Shown here: in pieces, positions 35,957 through 44,918 of the stretch | Layout of the letters: each line of letters opens with the position of its first letter | Position numbering within the stretch: position 1 is the stretch's first letter | From: Caballeronia zhejiangensis | GTDB lineage: Bacteria > Pseudomonadota > Gammaproteobacteria > Burkholderiales > Burkholderiaceae | Direction of reading: 5' to 3' | Length of the DNA stretch: 64,000 bases | Assembly: GCF_000698575.1 (NCBI RefSeq) | Contig: NZ_JFHD01000027.1 | Location: 20,263 to 84,262, forward strand | The notes under the pieces: generated by a model | The model's database searches: none | Told to the model about the DNA's origin: nothing | What the model saw: only the letters and a program-made list of their open reading frames with translations | Made by a program: the position numbers and the translations under genes

Positions 35957-37123
35957 ATGAGCGTTGCGATCGTGGGTTGGGGTCACCTGCCATTTGGCCG
36001 GCTTGACGCTCTGAGTCTGGAGGATCTGATCGTGGGCGCCGGCCGCAAAGCGCTTAGTGATGCAGATATTCCAGCAGACTCTGTGGATGGCATATGGCTG
36101 GGTAATCTGAATGGCGGATTCGTTCCAGACATATTTGCCGCGCCGCTTGCTCTGAACTGCGATGTCGGCCTGCGGTGGAAACCGGCGGTTCGCCTCGAAA
36201 ACGCATGTGCGTCGGGCTCGGCGGCAGTCTATGCAGCATGTGATGCGATTGAGGCCGGACGAGCACGCATCGCCCTGGTTATCGGGGCTGAAAAGATGAC
36301 GTCGATATCCGGTTCCGAGGTGACGAAAATTCTTGGAAATTGCGGATACTCGGGTGAGGCAGGAGACTTCCCTGGCGGTTTTCCTGGCATCTTCGCCCGA
36401 GTCGCCCAGGATTATTTCGATCAGTACGGCGACCACTCCGCGACGCTTGCGGCAATTGCCGCGAAAAACCATGCGAACGGCGTTGCCAATCCCTGGGCGC
36501 ATATGCGTCGGGATATTGGCTTTGATTTTTGCAACACCGTCTCGGAGAAGAACCCTCTGATTGCGTCTCCGTTGCGTAAAACGGACTGCTCTCTCGTCTC
36601 GGACGGCGCGGCCGCGTTGGTTCTAGTCGCGAAGGAAGTCGCTGCGGATTTCAGGAAGGCTGTCTCGATTCGGGCCCGCGTGCAGGTCAATGATTATCTT
36701 CCCCTGGCGCAACGCCGAGCGGTTGACTTCGAGGGCCCTAAGCGTGCGTGGAGTGGCGCGCTTCGAGAGGCCGGCTGTACGATTGACGACCTTTCTTTCG
36801 CCGAAGTGCATGATTGCTTCACCATCGCGGAGCTGCTTGCCTATGAAGCGATGGGGCTCGCGCCATCGGGGCAAGGTCATCGTTTGATTGAAGATGGAAC
36901 CGTCGCACGCGGAGGGCGTTTCCCGGTCAACGCTTCGGGAGGACTCAAGGCGAAGGGCCATCCGATCGGAGCGACGGGTGTTTCGATGCACGTACTCGCC
37001 GCAATGCAACTGGCAGGCCAGGCTGACGGGATGCAGATTCCGGGGGCCACCCTGGGAGGCGTTTTCAACATGGGCGGCGCCGCGGTGGCAAGTTACGTCA
37101 GCATTCTGGAGCGCAGTCGATGA
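35957..37123 (+). CDS. Thiolase-family protein (SCP2-type acetyl-CoA acyltransferase-like)
   Basis: A 388-residue thiolase-fold protein. The nucleophilic Cys is in ENACASGSAAV, near residue 82. The conserved HDCF block and the GGLKAKGHPIGATG motif with its His are present. The second catalytic Cys of classical thiolases, normally in a C-terminal CxG, is absent: the end reads FNMGGAAVASYVS, as in SCP2-type or condensation-type homologues. The ATG at 35957 follows GGAGAAGC; an upstream ATG at 35945 is rejected. The stop overlaps the CoA-ligase start by four bases. Together the two genes suggest CoA activation and thiolytic shortening of an acyl side chain on the aromatic substrate. No acyl-CoA dehydrogenase or enoyl-CoA hydratase gene is nearby. 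Confidence 0.85.
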   Translation: MSVAIVGWGHLPFGRLDALSLEDLIVGAGRKALSDADIPADSVDGIWLGNLNGGFVPDIFAAPLALNCDVGLRWKPAVRLENACASGSAAVYAACDAIEAGRARIALVIGAEKMTSISGSEVTKILGNCGYSGEAGDFPGGFPGIFARVAQDYFDQYGDHSATLAAIAAKNHANGVANPWAHMRRDIGFDFCNTVSEKNPLIASPLRKTDCSLVSDGAAALVLVAKEVAADFRKAVSIRARVQVNDYLPLAQRRAVDFEGPKRAWSGALREAGCTIDDLSFAEVHDCFTIAELLAYEAMGLAPSGQGHRLIEDGTVARGGRFPVNASGGLKAKGHPIGATGVSMHVLAAMQLAGQADGMQIPGATLGGVFNMGGAAVASYVSILERSR

Positions 37124-38649
37124 ATATCGCGCGATTGCTATCTCGCACGGCATCGATCTTTGCGGACCGCCTCGCAGTGCTGCGCGGCGAGCAACCGTGG
37201 CTCGACTACGGTTCGCTCGCCCAGCGCACAGCGGCATTGGCCGGATATCTCCGAGAACAATTTGGCGTCCAGCCGGGTGCGAGAGTTGCGATATATTCAG
37301 AAAACTGTCCGGAATATCTGGAGGCGCTTCATTCCATCTACTGGGCTGGCGCGGTTTCGGTCCCAGTGAATTTCAAGCTCCACCCGAAAGAACTTTCTTT
37401 CATTCTGGCGGACTCCGGAGCGGATGTGCTGTTCGTTTCGGAAGAATTGCTGGCGACGCTGAAGGAAGCCGCGATCGACACGCCACCGTGTATGGTTTTC
37501 GGCTCTCCCGGGTATGCGCATGCACTGGAGAATGTACCGATCGCCGTACAGCACCGAGATCCGGATGACGTCGCGTCGTTGTTCTACACGTCTGGCACGA
37601 CAGGACGTCCCAAAGGTGTCATGCAGACGCATCGCAACCTTTTGACGATGACCGCGTGCTACTTCATGGATGTCGATGACATCTGTCCTGAAGATGCCAT
37701 GGTGTATGCCGCGCCGATGTCGCACGGAGCAGGGTTGTACAACTTCGCCTATATCGTGCGGGGTGCTCGGCATGTGATGCCTCGCTCCGGTGGGTTCAAT
37801 TCCGCAGAGCTGGTAGAGCTGGCTTCGCGATTGGGACGACTGTCGATGTTTGCTGCGCCAACCATGGTCAAGCGCCTCGTTGAACACGTTCGCGCGGTGC
37901 GAGCCGACGTTTCTGGCTTCAAAACGATCATCTACGGCGGCGGCCCAATGTATGCGAATGATTTGCAACAGGCGCTCGAGGTGTTCGGGCCACGTCTGGT
38001 GCAGATCTACGGCCAGGGCGAGAGCCCGATGACTATCACTGCTCTTGGCCGGTGTCATCTTGCAGATGCACAGCATCTACGATGGGCGGAGCGCGCGAAA
38101 TCGGTTGGTGTTGCGCAATCGTTGGTCGAAGTGCAGGTCGTTGACGACCGTGGTCAGCTCGTTCCAAAGGGCGAGATCGGCGAAGTGATTGTGCGTGGCG
38201 ACACGGTTATGTCGGGATACTGGCGTAACCCTGAGGCAACCGCCAATGCGATACGGGACGGCTGGCTATACACAGGAGATACCGGCTATATGGATGATGA
38301 TGAATTTCTCACGCTGAAAGACCGATCAAAAGATCTGATCATTTCCGGTGGTTCGAACATTTACCCTCGGGAGATTGAGGAGGTCTTGTTGTCGCATCCG
38401 TCCGTGTCGGAAGTTGCAGTTATCGGTCAGCGAGATGTCGAGTGGGGTGAGGTTCCAGTTGCTTATATCGTGCTCCGAGACGACTGCAGTGCTACGCAGG
38501 ACGAGCTGGACGATTGGTGTCTCCGGAGTCTTGCACGCTTCAAGCGACCGAAGCGTTATGAGTTCGCGTCGAAGCTTCCAAAAAACAGTTATGGCAAGGT
38601 TTTGAAGACGGAATTGCGTAACTTGAGTGTGATAGCGCCAGGCGCATAA
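37120..38649 (+). CDS. Acyl-CoA synthetase (AMP-forming, ANL superfamily), cluster C
   Basis: A 509-residue adenylate-forming ligase. The P-loop FYTSGTTGRPKG is near residues 154-165. The later motifs YGQGESPM, GWLYTGDTGYMD and KDLIISGGSNIYP are present, and the catalytic Lys is in PKNSYGKVLK near the C-terminus. The family makes acyl-CoA from carboxylic acids, ATP and CoA. Family features alone do not separate an aryl, cinnamyl-type or fatty acid substrate. It is translationally coupled to the thiolase (ATGA overlap) and followed after about 20 bases by the monooxygenase, so CoA activation and ring hydroxylation belong to one transcript. Confidence 0.88.
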   Translation: MNIARLLSRTASIFADRLAVLRGEQPWLDYGSLAQRTAALAGYLREQFGVQPGARVAIYSENCPEYLEALHSIYWAGAVSVPVNFKLHPKELSFILADSGADVLFVSEELLATLKEAAIDTPPCMVFGSPGYAHALENVPIAVQHRDPDDVASLFYTSGTTGRPKGVMQTHRNLLTMTACYFMDVDDICPEDAMVYAAPMSHGAGLYNFAYIVRGARHVMPRSGGFNSAELVELASRLGRLSMFAAPTMVKRLVEHVRAVRADVSGFKTIIYGGGPMYANDLQQALEVFGPRLVQIYGQGESPMTITALGRCHLADAQHLRWAERAKSVGVAQSLVEVQVVDDRGQLVPKGEIGEVIVRGDTVMSGYWRNPEATANAIRDGWLYTGDTGYMDDDEFLTLKDRSKDLIISGGSNIYPREIEEVLLSHPSVSEVAVIGQRDVEWGEVPVAYIVLRDDCSATQDELDDWCLRSLARFKRPKRYEFASKLPKNSYGKVLKTELRNLSVIAPGA

Positions 38650-38667
38650 AGATAGGAGATGGAGACA

Positions 38668-40443
38668 ATGAATAGGGTGAAAACGTCGGTTCTAATCATA
38701 GGTGCTGGACCCGCTGGCCTTACGGCGTCGGCGCTGCTTGCAAGAAGCGGAGTCGACGCGCTGACTGTATGTCGGTACTCCGGCACGGCGAACTCGCCGC
38801 GGGCACATATCACGAATCAACGCACGATGGAAGTGTTCCGGGATATGGGTATCGAGGAGCGAATGGCGGCCCTGTCAACGCCCAATCGCTTAATGGGTAA
38901 CACGACGTGGATGACAAGCTTCACAGGTATCGAGTTGGCTCGCCTGCCTTCGTGGGGAACCGGGATCGATCAACGTGTGGAGTATGAGCGCGCGAGTCCG
39001 AGTTCTATGTGTAACCTCCCGCAGCACATCCTGGAGCCCGCGATTCTCGACGCCGCGAGAGCTGTGGGGGCACGAGTGCGCTTCGACACAGAGTTGGTGG
39101 CAATCCGGCAGACGAAAGACGCCGTCTATTCCACGCTATGCGATCGACTTACCGGAGAGAAAATCGAAGTTGAGTCCCAATACGTCATTGGCGCAGATGG
39201 CGCCAATAGCCTTGTGGCGGATGAACTCGGCTTCGAGATGGAGGGGCACCGGGGCATCGCAGAGCAGGTCAACTGTTGGGTCGAGGTTGATTTATCAAAA
39301 TACGTGTCGCATCGTCCTAGCTCTCTCTACTTCATATCTCAGCCGGGAAATAGTTTCTGGATTGGAAGTGGCGCATGGATTTGCGTGAAGCCTTGGTCGG
39401 AATGGGTACTGCTCTTTTCGTTCCGCTCGGCCGATGGCGTGCCAGACCTCAGCGAGCAGGCAATCATCGCTTATGCAAGGTCAACTATCGGGCATCCGGA
39501 TATTGAGGTCAAAGTAAAAGCGGTCTCTACTTGGGCAATCAACCACATGTTTGCCAAAGAGATGCGCATCGGACGAGCTTTTATTGCTGGCGACGCCGCG
39601 CATCGTCACCCGCCAGCGAATGGACTGGGTTCCAACACTTCGATCCAGGATAGTTTCAATCTCGCATGGAAGCTTGCCATGGTGTTAAAGGGCCAGGCAA
39701 ACGAGTCGCTTCTGGACAGCTACTCTGCTGAACGGCAGCCGGTGGCCAAACAAGTGGTCGAACGCGCGAATAAATCAATCGAACTGATGCAGCCGATCTC
39801 GTCTGCATTCGGATTTAGCCATGGCCAGAGCGTGGAGACCGGCTGGGATTCGATCGCAGAGCTCCGCGGAGATAGCCCGCGAGGCCGTCAGCGCCGGAAG
39901 CAACTGGCGCAGGCACTGGAGGGGCTACAGCACCACTTCAACGCACACGGCGTTGAGCTTGGCCAGCATTACACGTCCGGTGCGATAGTGGGCGACGGTA
40001 CCCCTGAATTCAAACCGGACCGCGATCCTGAGTTATATGTCACGCCAACCACCTGTCCAGGTGCCCACTTGCCGCACGCCTGGGTGGAGCAGCGTGCGAA
40101 ATTGGTCTCTACTCTAGACCTCGTCGGCAGGAATAGCTTCACCGTAGTGACCGGGATTGGTGGACAACGCTGGTGTGAAGCAGCTGAACGTCTTGCGGCC
40201 AAGTTCGGTTTGCCAATGCGTCATGTGACCATCGGTCCGGGCCTCGATGCCGAAGACGTATCTGGTCAGTGGTGTTCGCTGCGGGAAATCGAGGATAACG
40301 GGTGCCTGCTTGTCCGGCCCGACATGCATATTGCATTCCGGGCGATGGTAATTTCCGACAATCCCTTTGAGGATCTGATGTCCGCTATGGGGCACATCGT
40401 CGGCAAGCAACTGATCAGTTTGCCACGGGTTGCTAGCTATTGA
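38668..40443 (+). CDS. TfdB-like FAD-dependent phenol 2-monooxygenase, cluster C
   Basis: A 591-residue flavin hydroxylase closely related to the cluster B enzyme and to TfdB/MhqA. It has the FAD fingerprint GAGPAG, the segment SPRAHITNQRTMEVFRDMGI, the second FAD motif GDAAHRHPPANGLGSNTSIQ, and a C-terminal thioredoxin-like domain. The ATG at 38668 is preferred because the AGGAG upstream abuts the earlier ATG (38659) with no spacing. It should hydroxylate the phenolic ring before the dioxygenase downstream. Base composition is clearly less GC-rich than the cluster A gene, so the paralogues were probably acquired separately rather than duplicated here. Confidence 0.88.
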   Translation: MNRVKTSVLIIGAGPAGLTASALLARSGVDALTVCRYSGTANSPRAHITNQRTMEVFRDMGIEERMAALSTPNRLMGNTTWMTSFTGIELARLPSWGTGIDQRVEYERASPSSMCNLPQHILEPAILDAARAVGARVRFDTELVAIRQTKDAVYSTLCDRLTGEKIEVESQYVIGADGANSLVADELGFEMEGHRGIAEQVNCWVEVDLSKYVSHRPSSLYFISQPGNSFWIGSGAWICVKPWSEWVLLFSFRSADGVPDLSEQAIIAYARSTIGHPDIEVKVKAVSTWAINHMFAKEMRIGRAFIAGDAAHRHPPANGLGSNTSIQDSFNLAWKLAMVLKGQANESLLDSYSAERQPVAKQVVERANKSIELMQPISSAFGFSHGQSVETGWDSIAELRGDSPRGRQRRKQLAQALEGLQHHFNAHGVELGQHYTSGAIVGDGTPEFKPDRDPELYVTPTTCPGAHLPHAWVEQRAKLVSTLDLVGRNSFTVVTGIGGQRWCEAAERLAAKFGLPMRHVTIGPGLDAEDVSGQWCSLREIEDNGCLLVRPDMHIAFRAMVISDNPFEDLMSAMGHIVGKQLISLPRVASY

Positions 40444-40548
40444 GCAACATCGAACCGCGTTCGGTAGTCACACGGAAGGCCCTGCTTTTTTATTCCATTG
40501 GAATCAGCGGATCGTGTTCCTTCGAGCGAGCATTAAAGAATTATTAAC

Positions 40549-40569
40549 CGAAAAAAAGTAAATTTTTCG
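40549..40569. promoter_or_regulatory. AT-rich inverted repeat upstream of the cluster C dioxygenase
   Basis: CGAAAAA (40549-40555) and TTTTTCG (40563-40569) form a perfect 7-bp inverted repeat in the 220-bp gap before the dioxygenase gene, about 95 bp from its start. It could be an operator, or a weak terminator-like hairpin separating transcripts. Confidence 0.35.
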
Positions 40570-40664
40570 CTTTACATTCTCGCGTGGCGCTTAACGAAGA
40601 ACCGAATGAGGTTCCAGCTGTTGCTGGCAATAACAACTCTAGTGGTAGAAAAATTGAGGAAGAC

Positions 40665-41612
40665 ATGAGCAAAATCGTGGTGAGAGAGTTGGCCTACGTG
40701 AGATTGAGATCGCCCGACTTAGATCTGGCGGAGCAGTTTCTATCTGACTTTGGACTATCGCGGTCCGCACGAACTGCGAATGCGCTATACATGCGCGGCA
40801 CTGACCCGAATCATCACATCCATGTGACTGAGAAGGGCGAGGCGAAGGTCGTAGGGTTTGCATTTGAGGTTGCAAGCAAAGCTGATCTCGAGCGGGCATC
40901 TCTGATCGAGGGAGCATCCATCATTCACGAAATTGATGAGCCTGGTGGTGGTCACCGGGTGATCCTCACCGAGCCGAATGGCTATCAAATTGAGCTTGTG
41001 CATGGTATCCAGCGTCTCCCGTCGGTTCCTGTCGATCCCAGGATCTATAACACCGGCGAGGAACCGCGACGCCGTGCCGGAGCCTTGCAAAGGCTGCCAG
41101 GTAGTCCGACCAGAATCAAGCGCATTGGGCACTGCGTCCTGACCTCGACGAAGTGGACAGAAACTACGCGCTGGTTCCACGAAAACCTGGGGCTAGTGAC
41201 GACCGATGACATCTACGCCGTAGAGCCGTCAAATGTTATTGCGACGTTCAGTCGCCTCGATCAAGGCGCGGAATATGTCGATCATCACGTGCTCATGTGT
41301 TTCAAGGGTGACGAAAATGGATTGAATCACGTGTCGTTCGAAATGAATGATATCGATTCTGTCTTCGCTGACCATTATTGGCTGGTGAATACTGGGAAGT
41401 ATGAACATATGTGGGGGCCGGGGCGTCATTTCCTCGGGAGCCAGGTTTTCGATTATTGGGCTGATCCGTGGGGTCGAATCCACGAGCACTGGGCGGATAG
41501 TGATCGCATCAATGAGGAATATAAAAACCGCCATTGTTCTACCGAGGAAGGATTCGTATCGCAATGGGGAGAGCATCCCCCAGAGAAATTTCTCAGACGC
41601 GTCAGCAAATAG
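40665..41612 (+). CDS. Extradiol dioxygenase, BphC/catechol 2,3-dioxygenase type, cluster C
   Basis: A 315-residue two-domain type I extradiol dioxygenase. The Fe(II) ligands are visible as His in RIGHCVLT, His in GLNHVSFEM and Glu in RIHEHWAD; the following GPGRHFLGSQVFDYWADPWG is typical of this enzyme group. The ATG at 40665 follows GAGGAAG; the frame is open from 40584, but the extra 27 residues are low-complexity. It is only distantly related to the cluster A and B dioxygenases and so probably accepts a different ring, consistent with the extra CoA ligase and thiolase. A 220-bp gap separates it from the monooxygenase, so it may also have its own promoter. Confidence 0.88.
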   Translation: MSKIVVRELAYVRLRSPDLDLAEQFLSDFGLSRSARTANALYMRGTDPNHHIHVTEKGEAKVVGFAFEVASKADLERASLIEGASIIHEIDEPGGGHRVILTEPNGYQIELVHGIQRLPSVPVDPRIYNTGEEPRRRAGALQRLPGSPTRIKRIGHCVLTSTKWTETTRWFHENLGLVTTDDIYAVEPSNVIATFSRLDQGAEYVDHHVLMCFKGDENGLNHVSFEMNDIDSVFADHYWLVNTGKYEHMWGPGRHFLGSQVFDYWADPWGRIHEHWADSDRINEEYKNRHCSTEEGFVSQWGEHPPEKFLRRVSK

Positions 41613-41696
41613 GATTCGCTTGATCGCGGATGTTCGCAGTTCGCCGGTTTGGGCAGCGATAACTCTTGAACGCGTCAAAACGCCAAGGAGGAACCG

Positions 41697-42146
41697 ATGG
41701 AAATCAAAGTAATGACCGACGAGCAGAGGAAGGCAGTGGCGCTTGAGTATTTCAAGCGCTTGGACCGTGGTGGAAATCTTATCGAGTTGTTCGACGAGCA
41801 CGCAGAGATGTATTTCCCGAAGTGGGGAATCGCACGTGGCAGGCAGGAGATAGAGCAACTTTTTGCCGATCTGATGACGATCCTGGCCGGCGTCACACAC
41901 GATAAATCGTACCTGAATGTCATCCAGCAGGGCGACCTCGTGTGTGTCGAGGGCCTGTCGAGCGGAAAGCTGAAAAACGGCGTGGAGTGGCGAGCCGGCA
42001 CCACGTATGCGGGGCGCTGGTGCGACGTGTTCGAGATTCGCGACTTCAAGATTCACCGTTGCCACGTGTATCTGGATCCTGACTACGCAGGTGCGGACAC
42101 GGCCCGCTATCCATGGCTCAGTGCTGCGCGCGAAACCCGCTACTAG
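41697..42146 (+). CDS. SnoaL-like / NTF2-fold protein
   Basis: A 149-residue protein with the NTF2-like (SnoaL, ketosteroid-isomerase-type) fold pattern: an N-terminal helix EYFKRLDRGGNLIELFDEHA, the segment MYFPKWGIARGRQEIEQLFADL, and curved-sheet strands ending in FEIRDFKIHRCHVYLDPDY. A perfect AAGGAGG precedes the ATG. Members act as isomerases, cyclases or small dehydratases, or have no known activity. Its place after the dioxygenase suggests a helper step on a ring-cleavage or side-chain intermediate; the reaction cannot be named. Confidence 0.75.
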   Translation: MEIKVMTDEQRKAVALEYFKRLDRGGNLIELFDEHAEMYFPKWGIARGRQEIEQLFADLMTILAGVTHDKSYLNVIQQGDLVCVEGLSSGKLKNGVEWRAGTTYAGRWCDVFEIRDFKIHRCHVYLDPDYAGADTARYPWLSAARETRY

Positions 42147-42239
42147 ACCCGTCCCGAGGCAAGTGCCAGGCATCGTTCGCTGTCTGATAGTTAGTGGGCA
42201 CCGATCGGACCGCGTCGAGCGAAACCTATAAAACTATAA

Positions 42240-42257
42240 CTACTGTCAAAGCAGTAG
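42240..42257. promoter_or_regulatory. Inverted repeat upstream of the cluster C porin
   Basis: CTACTG (42240-42245) and CAGTAG (42252-42257) flank a 6-base spacer, immediately before the AAGGAG of the porin gene. This close position suggests an operator or an mRNA 5' hairpin affecting translation. Confidence 0.35.
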
Positions 42258-42272
42258 GTTAAGGAGACGGAA

Positions 42273-43352
42273 ATGGTCACAAAATGGAGCGTTGCGAAAG
42301 TAATTTCGCTATTTAGCATAGGATTGCTAATTAATAGCGTTGCGCAAGCTCAAAGCAGTGTCACACTATTCGGTGTATTGGATGGTGGGTTGCTGTACAC
42401 AACCAAGACGCTCGACCCGACAACCGGTCAGAACGCCGGCAAGCAGTTTTCGGTCATCGACGGCGGATCATACTATTCGCAGTTTGGTCTGGTAGGAACG
42501 GAGGATCTTGGCGGCGGATTCAAGGCGAAGTTCCGGCTGGTAAGCGGGCTCAACATTGCCAACGGTGGATTGCTTCACTGCAACGGCAATCTTTTCGGCT
42601 GTGAGGCCTGGGTCGGCATCGAAGGGCCGCCCGGCGAGATCAAGCTGGGCCTGCAATTTTCACCCTTCTTTCTCGCCGTCTATGACACGGATCCGCGCAG
42701 TCTGTCGCTGTTCGGCAGTGGGTCCATCCCCCTCGTGGACAACGTGCTCGGCACAGGCATCTTTAACGCGAATGCGGTGTCCTATACCAGTCCGACTCTC
42801 GGTGGCCTGCAGGCCAGCGCGATGTACGCGTTCGGCGGCGAGGCTGGCAACTTTCAGGCCGGCCGCCAGTACTCGGTCCGACTGAAATACCAGCTGGGTG
42901 GCTTGACCGTTAATGCCGCGATCTACGACGGCAATAGCGGCGGTACAGCTCAGACACCGGTTCCAACGACCGTGCAGTACGAAGGTCGCCTGCTAGGCGT
43001 CGGATATCAGTTTGGCTCACTGACGGCGAAGGCTTCCTTCGTCAACTACAAAGTTGCCGGGTCGTTCAACAACAATGTCTATGGGGGCGGCCTCACCTGG
43101 TATGTGCTGCCGACGCTGGACGTGAATGGTGGAGTCTGGGTGACAAGCGATCGCAACCGGACAACCAACCATTCCGTTCTTGCCGCGCTGGGCACGGACT
43201 ATTTTGTGTCGAAGGCAACGACGCTCTATGCACAGGTGGGCGTCGTGAACAATCACGGTGCAATGAATACCGGGCTGTCAATGATCGGGGCGCTGTATGA
43301 GGTGCAAGGCACCTCGGTCGGCGCCGTGCTCGGCATACGGCACACGTTCTGA
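42273..43352 (+). CDS. Trimeric porin (Burkholderia OmpC/OpcP-like), cluster C
   Basis: A 359-residue outer-membrane porin of the Gram-negative Porin_4 family. It has a signal peptide (hydrophobic stretch ending VAQAQ), the mature start QSSVTLFGVLDGGLLYT, repeated amphipathic strands, a GSEDLGGG-like turn (GTEDLGGG), and the terminal VLGIRHTF with Phe as last residue. AAGGAG lies upstream. It is the intact counterpart of the IS-disrupted porin of cluster B and probably admits the cluster C substrate. If substrates overlap, it could compensate for the lost porin. Confidence 0.9.
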   Translation: MVTKWSVAKVISLFSIGLLINSVAQAQSSVTLFGVLDGGLLYTTKTLDPTTGQNAGKQFSVIDGGSYYSQFGLVGTEDLGGGFKAKFRLVSGLNIANGGLLHCNGNLFGCEAWVGIEGPPGEIKLGLQFSPFFLAVYDTDPRSLSLFGSGSIPLVDNVLGTGIFNANAVSYTSPTLGGLQASAMYAFGGEAGNFQAGRQYSVRLKYQLGGLTVNAAIYDGNSGGTAQTPVPTTVQYEGRLLGVGYQFGSLTAKASFVNYKVAGSFNNNVYGGGLTWYVLPTLDVNGGVWVTSDRNRTTNHSVLAALGTDYFVSKATTLYAQVGVVNNHGAMNTGLSMIGALYEVQGTSVGAVLGIRHTF

Positions 43353-43441
43353 ACGTCCGGGCGCCAATGTGCTATGTAACGCCATTGCAAGGCGTCGGCG
43401 CGGCATAGCAGCACACTCGGTTCATCAAGGAGTGAAACAAA

Positions 43442-43807
43442 GTGCGGTATATCAACAGGTTCAGGGGCGCGGTAGGCGCGCTCGTCATGGCGGGTTCGGT
43501 GGTCGTCGCACACGCCCAGGTGCTTGGAAGCGACGCGGAACCGTCTGCTGCAGCGAGCAGCAGCATGGATAAAGGAGCGCTCAAGGCGGCGAATCGCAAG
43601 CTGCAAAAGACCGTGCTGCGCAACCTCTCACAAACGCGGGGACTCAAGGCAGGCAACATTCTCGTCGTAGCGAGAGGTGGGGTGGTCACCCTGGCCGGAT
43701 CCGTTCCCGAAGCGGAGCAGATTGAACTTGCAGTCTCGGTAGCCAGGGCCGTGAATGGCGTAAGCGAAGTGCGGAATGACCTGACGGTCAGGCCTGAAGG
43801 GCTGTAG
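43442..43807 (+). CDS. BON-domain periplasmic protein
   Basis: A 121-residue exported protein: a signal peptide (GALVMAGSVVVAHAQ), then one BON domain (about residues 50-118), with the LKAGNILVVARGGVVTLAGSVPEAEQ strand-turn and the closing GVSEVRNDLTV. BON domains bind membranes or envelope surfaces and occur in OsmY-like proteins. The start is GTG with AAGGAG upstream. Its place directly after a porin gene suggests a role in outer-membrane maintenance, but that is inference. Confidence 0.8.
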   Translation: MRYINRFRGAVGALVMAGSVVVAHAQVLGSDAEPSAAASSSMDKGALKAANRKLQKTVLRNLSQTRGLKAGNILVVARGGVVTLAGSVPEAEQIELAVSVARAVNGVSEVRNDLTVRPEGL

Positions 43808-43837
43808 TGCGCCCCAAGGTCAAATCCGCCCTTGACT

Positions 43838-43853
43838 CTCGGGGAAACCCGAG
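43838..43853 (+). terminator. Possible terminator hairpin after the BON gene
   Basis: A 6-bp stem CTCGGG/CCCGAG capped by a GAAA tetraloop sits 31 bases past the BON stop. It has no T-run, so termination would be weak or Rho-assisted. The 220 bp from here to the FAH gene hold no gene. Confidence 0.35.
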
Positions 43854-44075
43854 CCAGCGGAATCGCTCAATACCAGTCTTGCGATCCGATGCCTTGGCGA
43901 ATTTTTCGGTCGCGGCAATAACAAGAGTCACTGTCGCGGATGGCAACGAGGAATCTAAATAGTTTTGTGGGCTGTCTGAGCGATCAACGACTTGTGTACG
44001 TGAGAAATCAGACGAACAGGTCCGACTAACTCAAACCGTGATGGCAATGACTATCACATTTTTTGCGGAGAACGT

Positions 44076-44918
44076 ATGAAACTGTGTCGATATGGCAATG
44101 TCGGTGAAGAAAAACCGGGACTCATCGATAAGCACGGGCGCATTCGGGACCTATCGGGCCACCTCCACGACCTCGGCCCCGCGGATCTGTCGCCACGAGC
44201 GTTGCAACTCCTGCGCGACATCTGCCTCGAAGAACTTCCGCTCGTCAGCGGCACGCCGCGTCTGGGCTCGCCGCTGAATGGCACATCCAAGTTCGTCGCG
44301 ATTGGCCTGAACTACGTCGATCATGCGAAGGAAGCCAAGCTAGCGATTCCCGACGAGCCAGTGGTCTTCATGAAGGCGATCAGCTGCATCATGGGACCGT
44401 GCGATGATATCGTGCGCCCACGTGGCGCAACCAAACTGGATTGGGAAGTGGAGCTTGGCGTCGTGATAGGCACGAAGGCTCAATACGTTTCCGAGGCGGA
44501 TGCGCTGGAGCACGTGGCCGGTTATTGCGTGCTGAACGATGTATCGGAGCGCAGCTACCAAATGCAGTCTTCACAGTGGGACAAGGGCAAGGGCTGCGAT
44601 ACGTTTGGACCGATCGGTCCGTGGCTGGTCACGCGTGATGAAGTCGCCGATCCGCAGAATCTCGGCCTGTGGCTCGAAGTCAACGGCAAGCGCATGCAGC
44701 AAAGCAATACCAACGCGATGATTTTCCCGGTCGCGAAGCTGGTTGCATATGTGAGCCGTTATATGACGCTGTACCCTGGCGACGTGATTGCGACCGGCAC
44801 GCCCGCGGGCGTTGGGGTCTGCGCCAGTCCGCAGGTGTTTCTGAAACCCGGCGACACGATCAGGCTAGGTATCGATGGATTGGGAGAGCAGACGCAAACC
44901 GTGAAATCCAGGGACTGA
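44076..44918 (+). CDS. FAH-family hydrolase, cluster C
   Basis: A 280-residue FAH-fold enzyme whose N-terminus (MKLCRYGNVGEEKPGLIDKH) and overall length are like ureidoglycolate-lyase-type and acylpyruvase-type members. The metal-ligand segment is LDWEVELGVVIG, the central YCVLNDVSERSYQ is conserved, and the C-terminus has GDVIATGTPAGVGVCASPQV. It begins after a 268-bp gap and is probably the last intact gene of cluster C. It differs from the FAH proteins of A and B, matching the divergence of the cluster C dioxygenase, and probably handles that enzyme's product. Confidence 0.83.
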   Translation: MKLCRYGNVGEEKPGLIDKHGRIRDLSGHLHDLGPADLSPRALQLLRDICLEELPLVSGTPRLGSPLNGTSKFVAIGLNYVDHAKEAKLAIPDEPVVFMKAISCIMGPCDDIVRPRGATKLDWEVELGVVIGTKAQYVSEADALEHVAGYCVLNDVSERSYQMQSSQWDKGKGCDTFGPIGPWLVTRDEVADPQNLGLWLEVNGKRMQQSNTNAMIFPVAKLVAYVSRYMTLYPGDVIATGTPAGVGVCASPQVFLKPGDTIRLGIDGLGEQTQTVKSRD

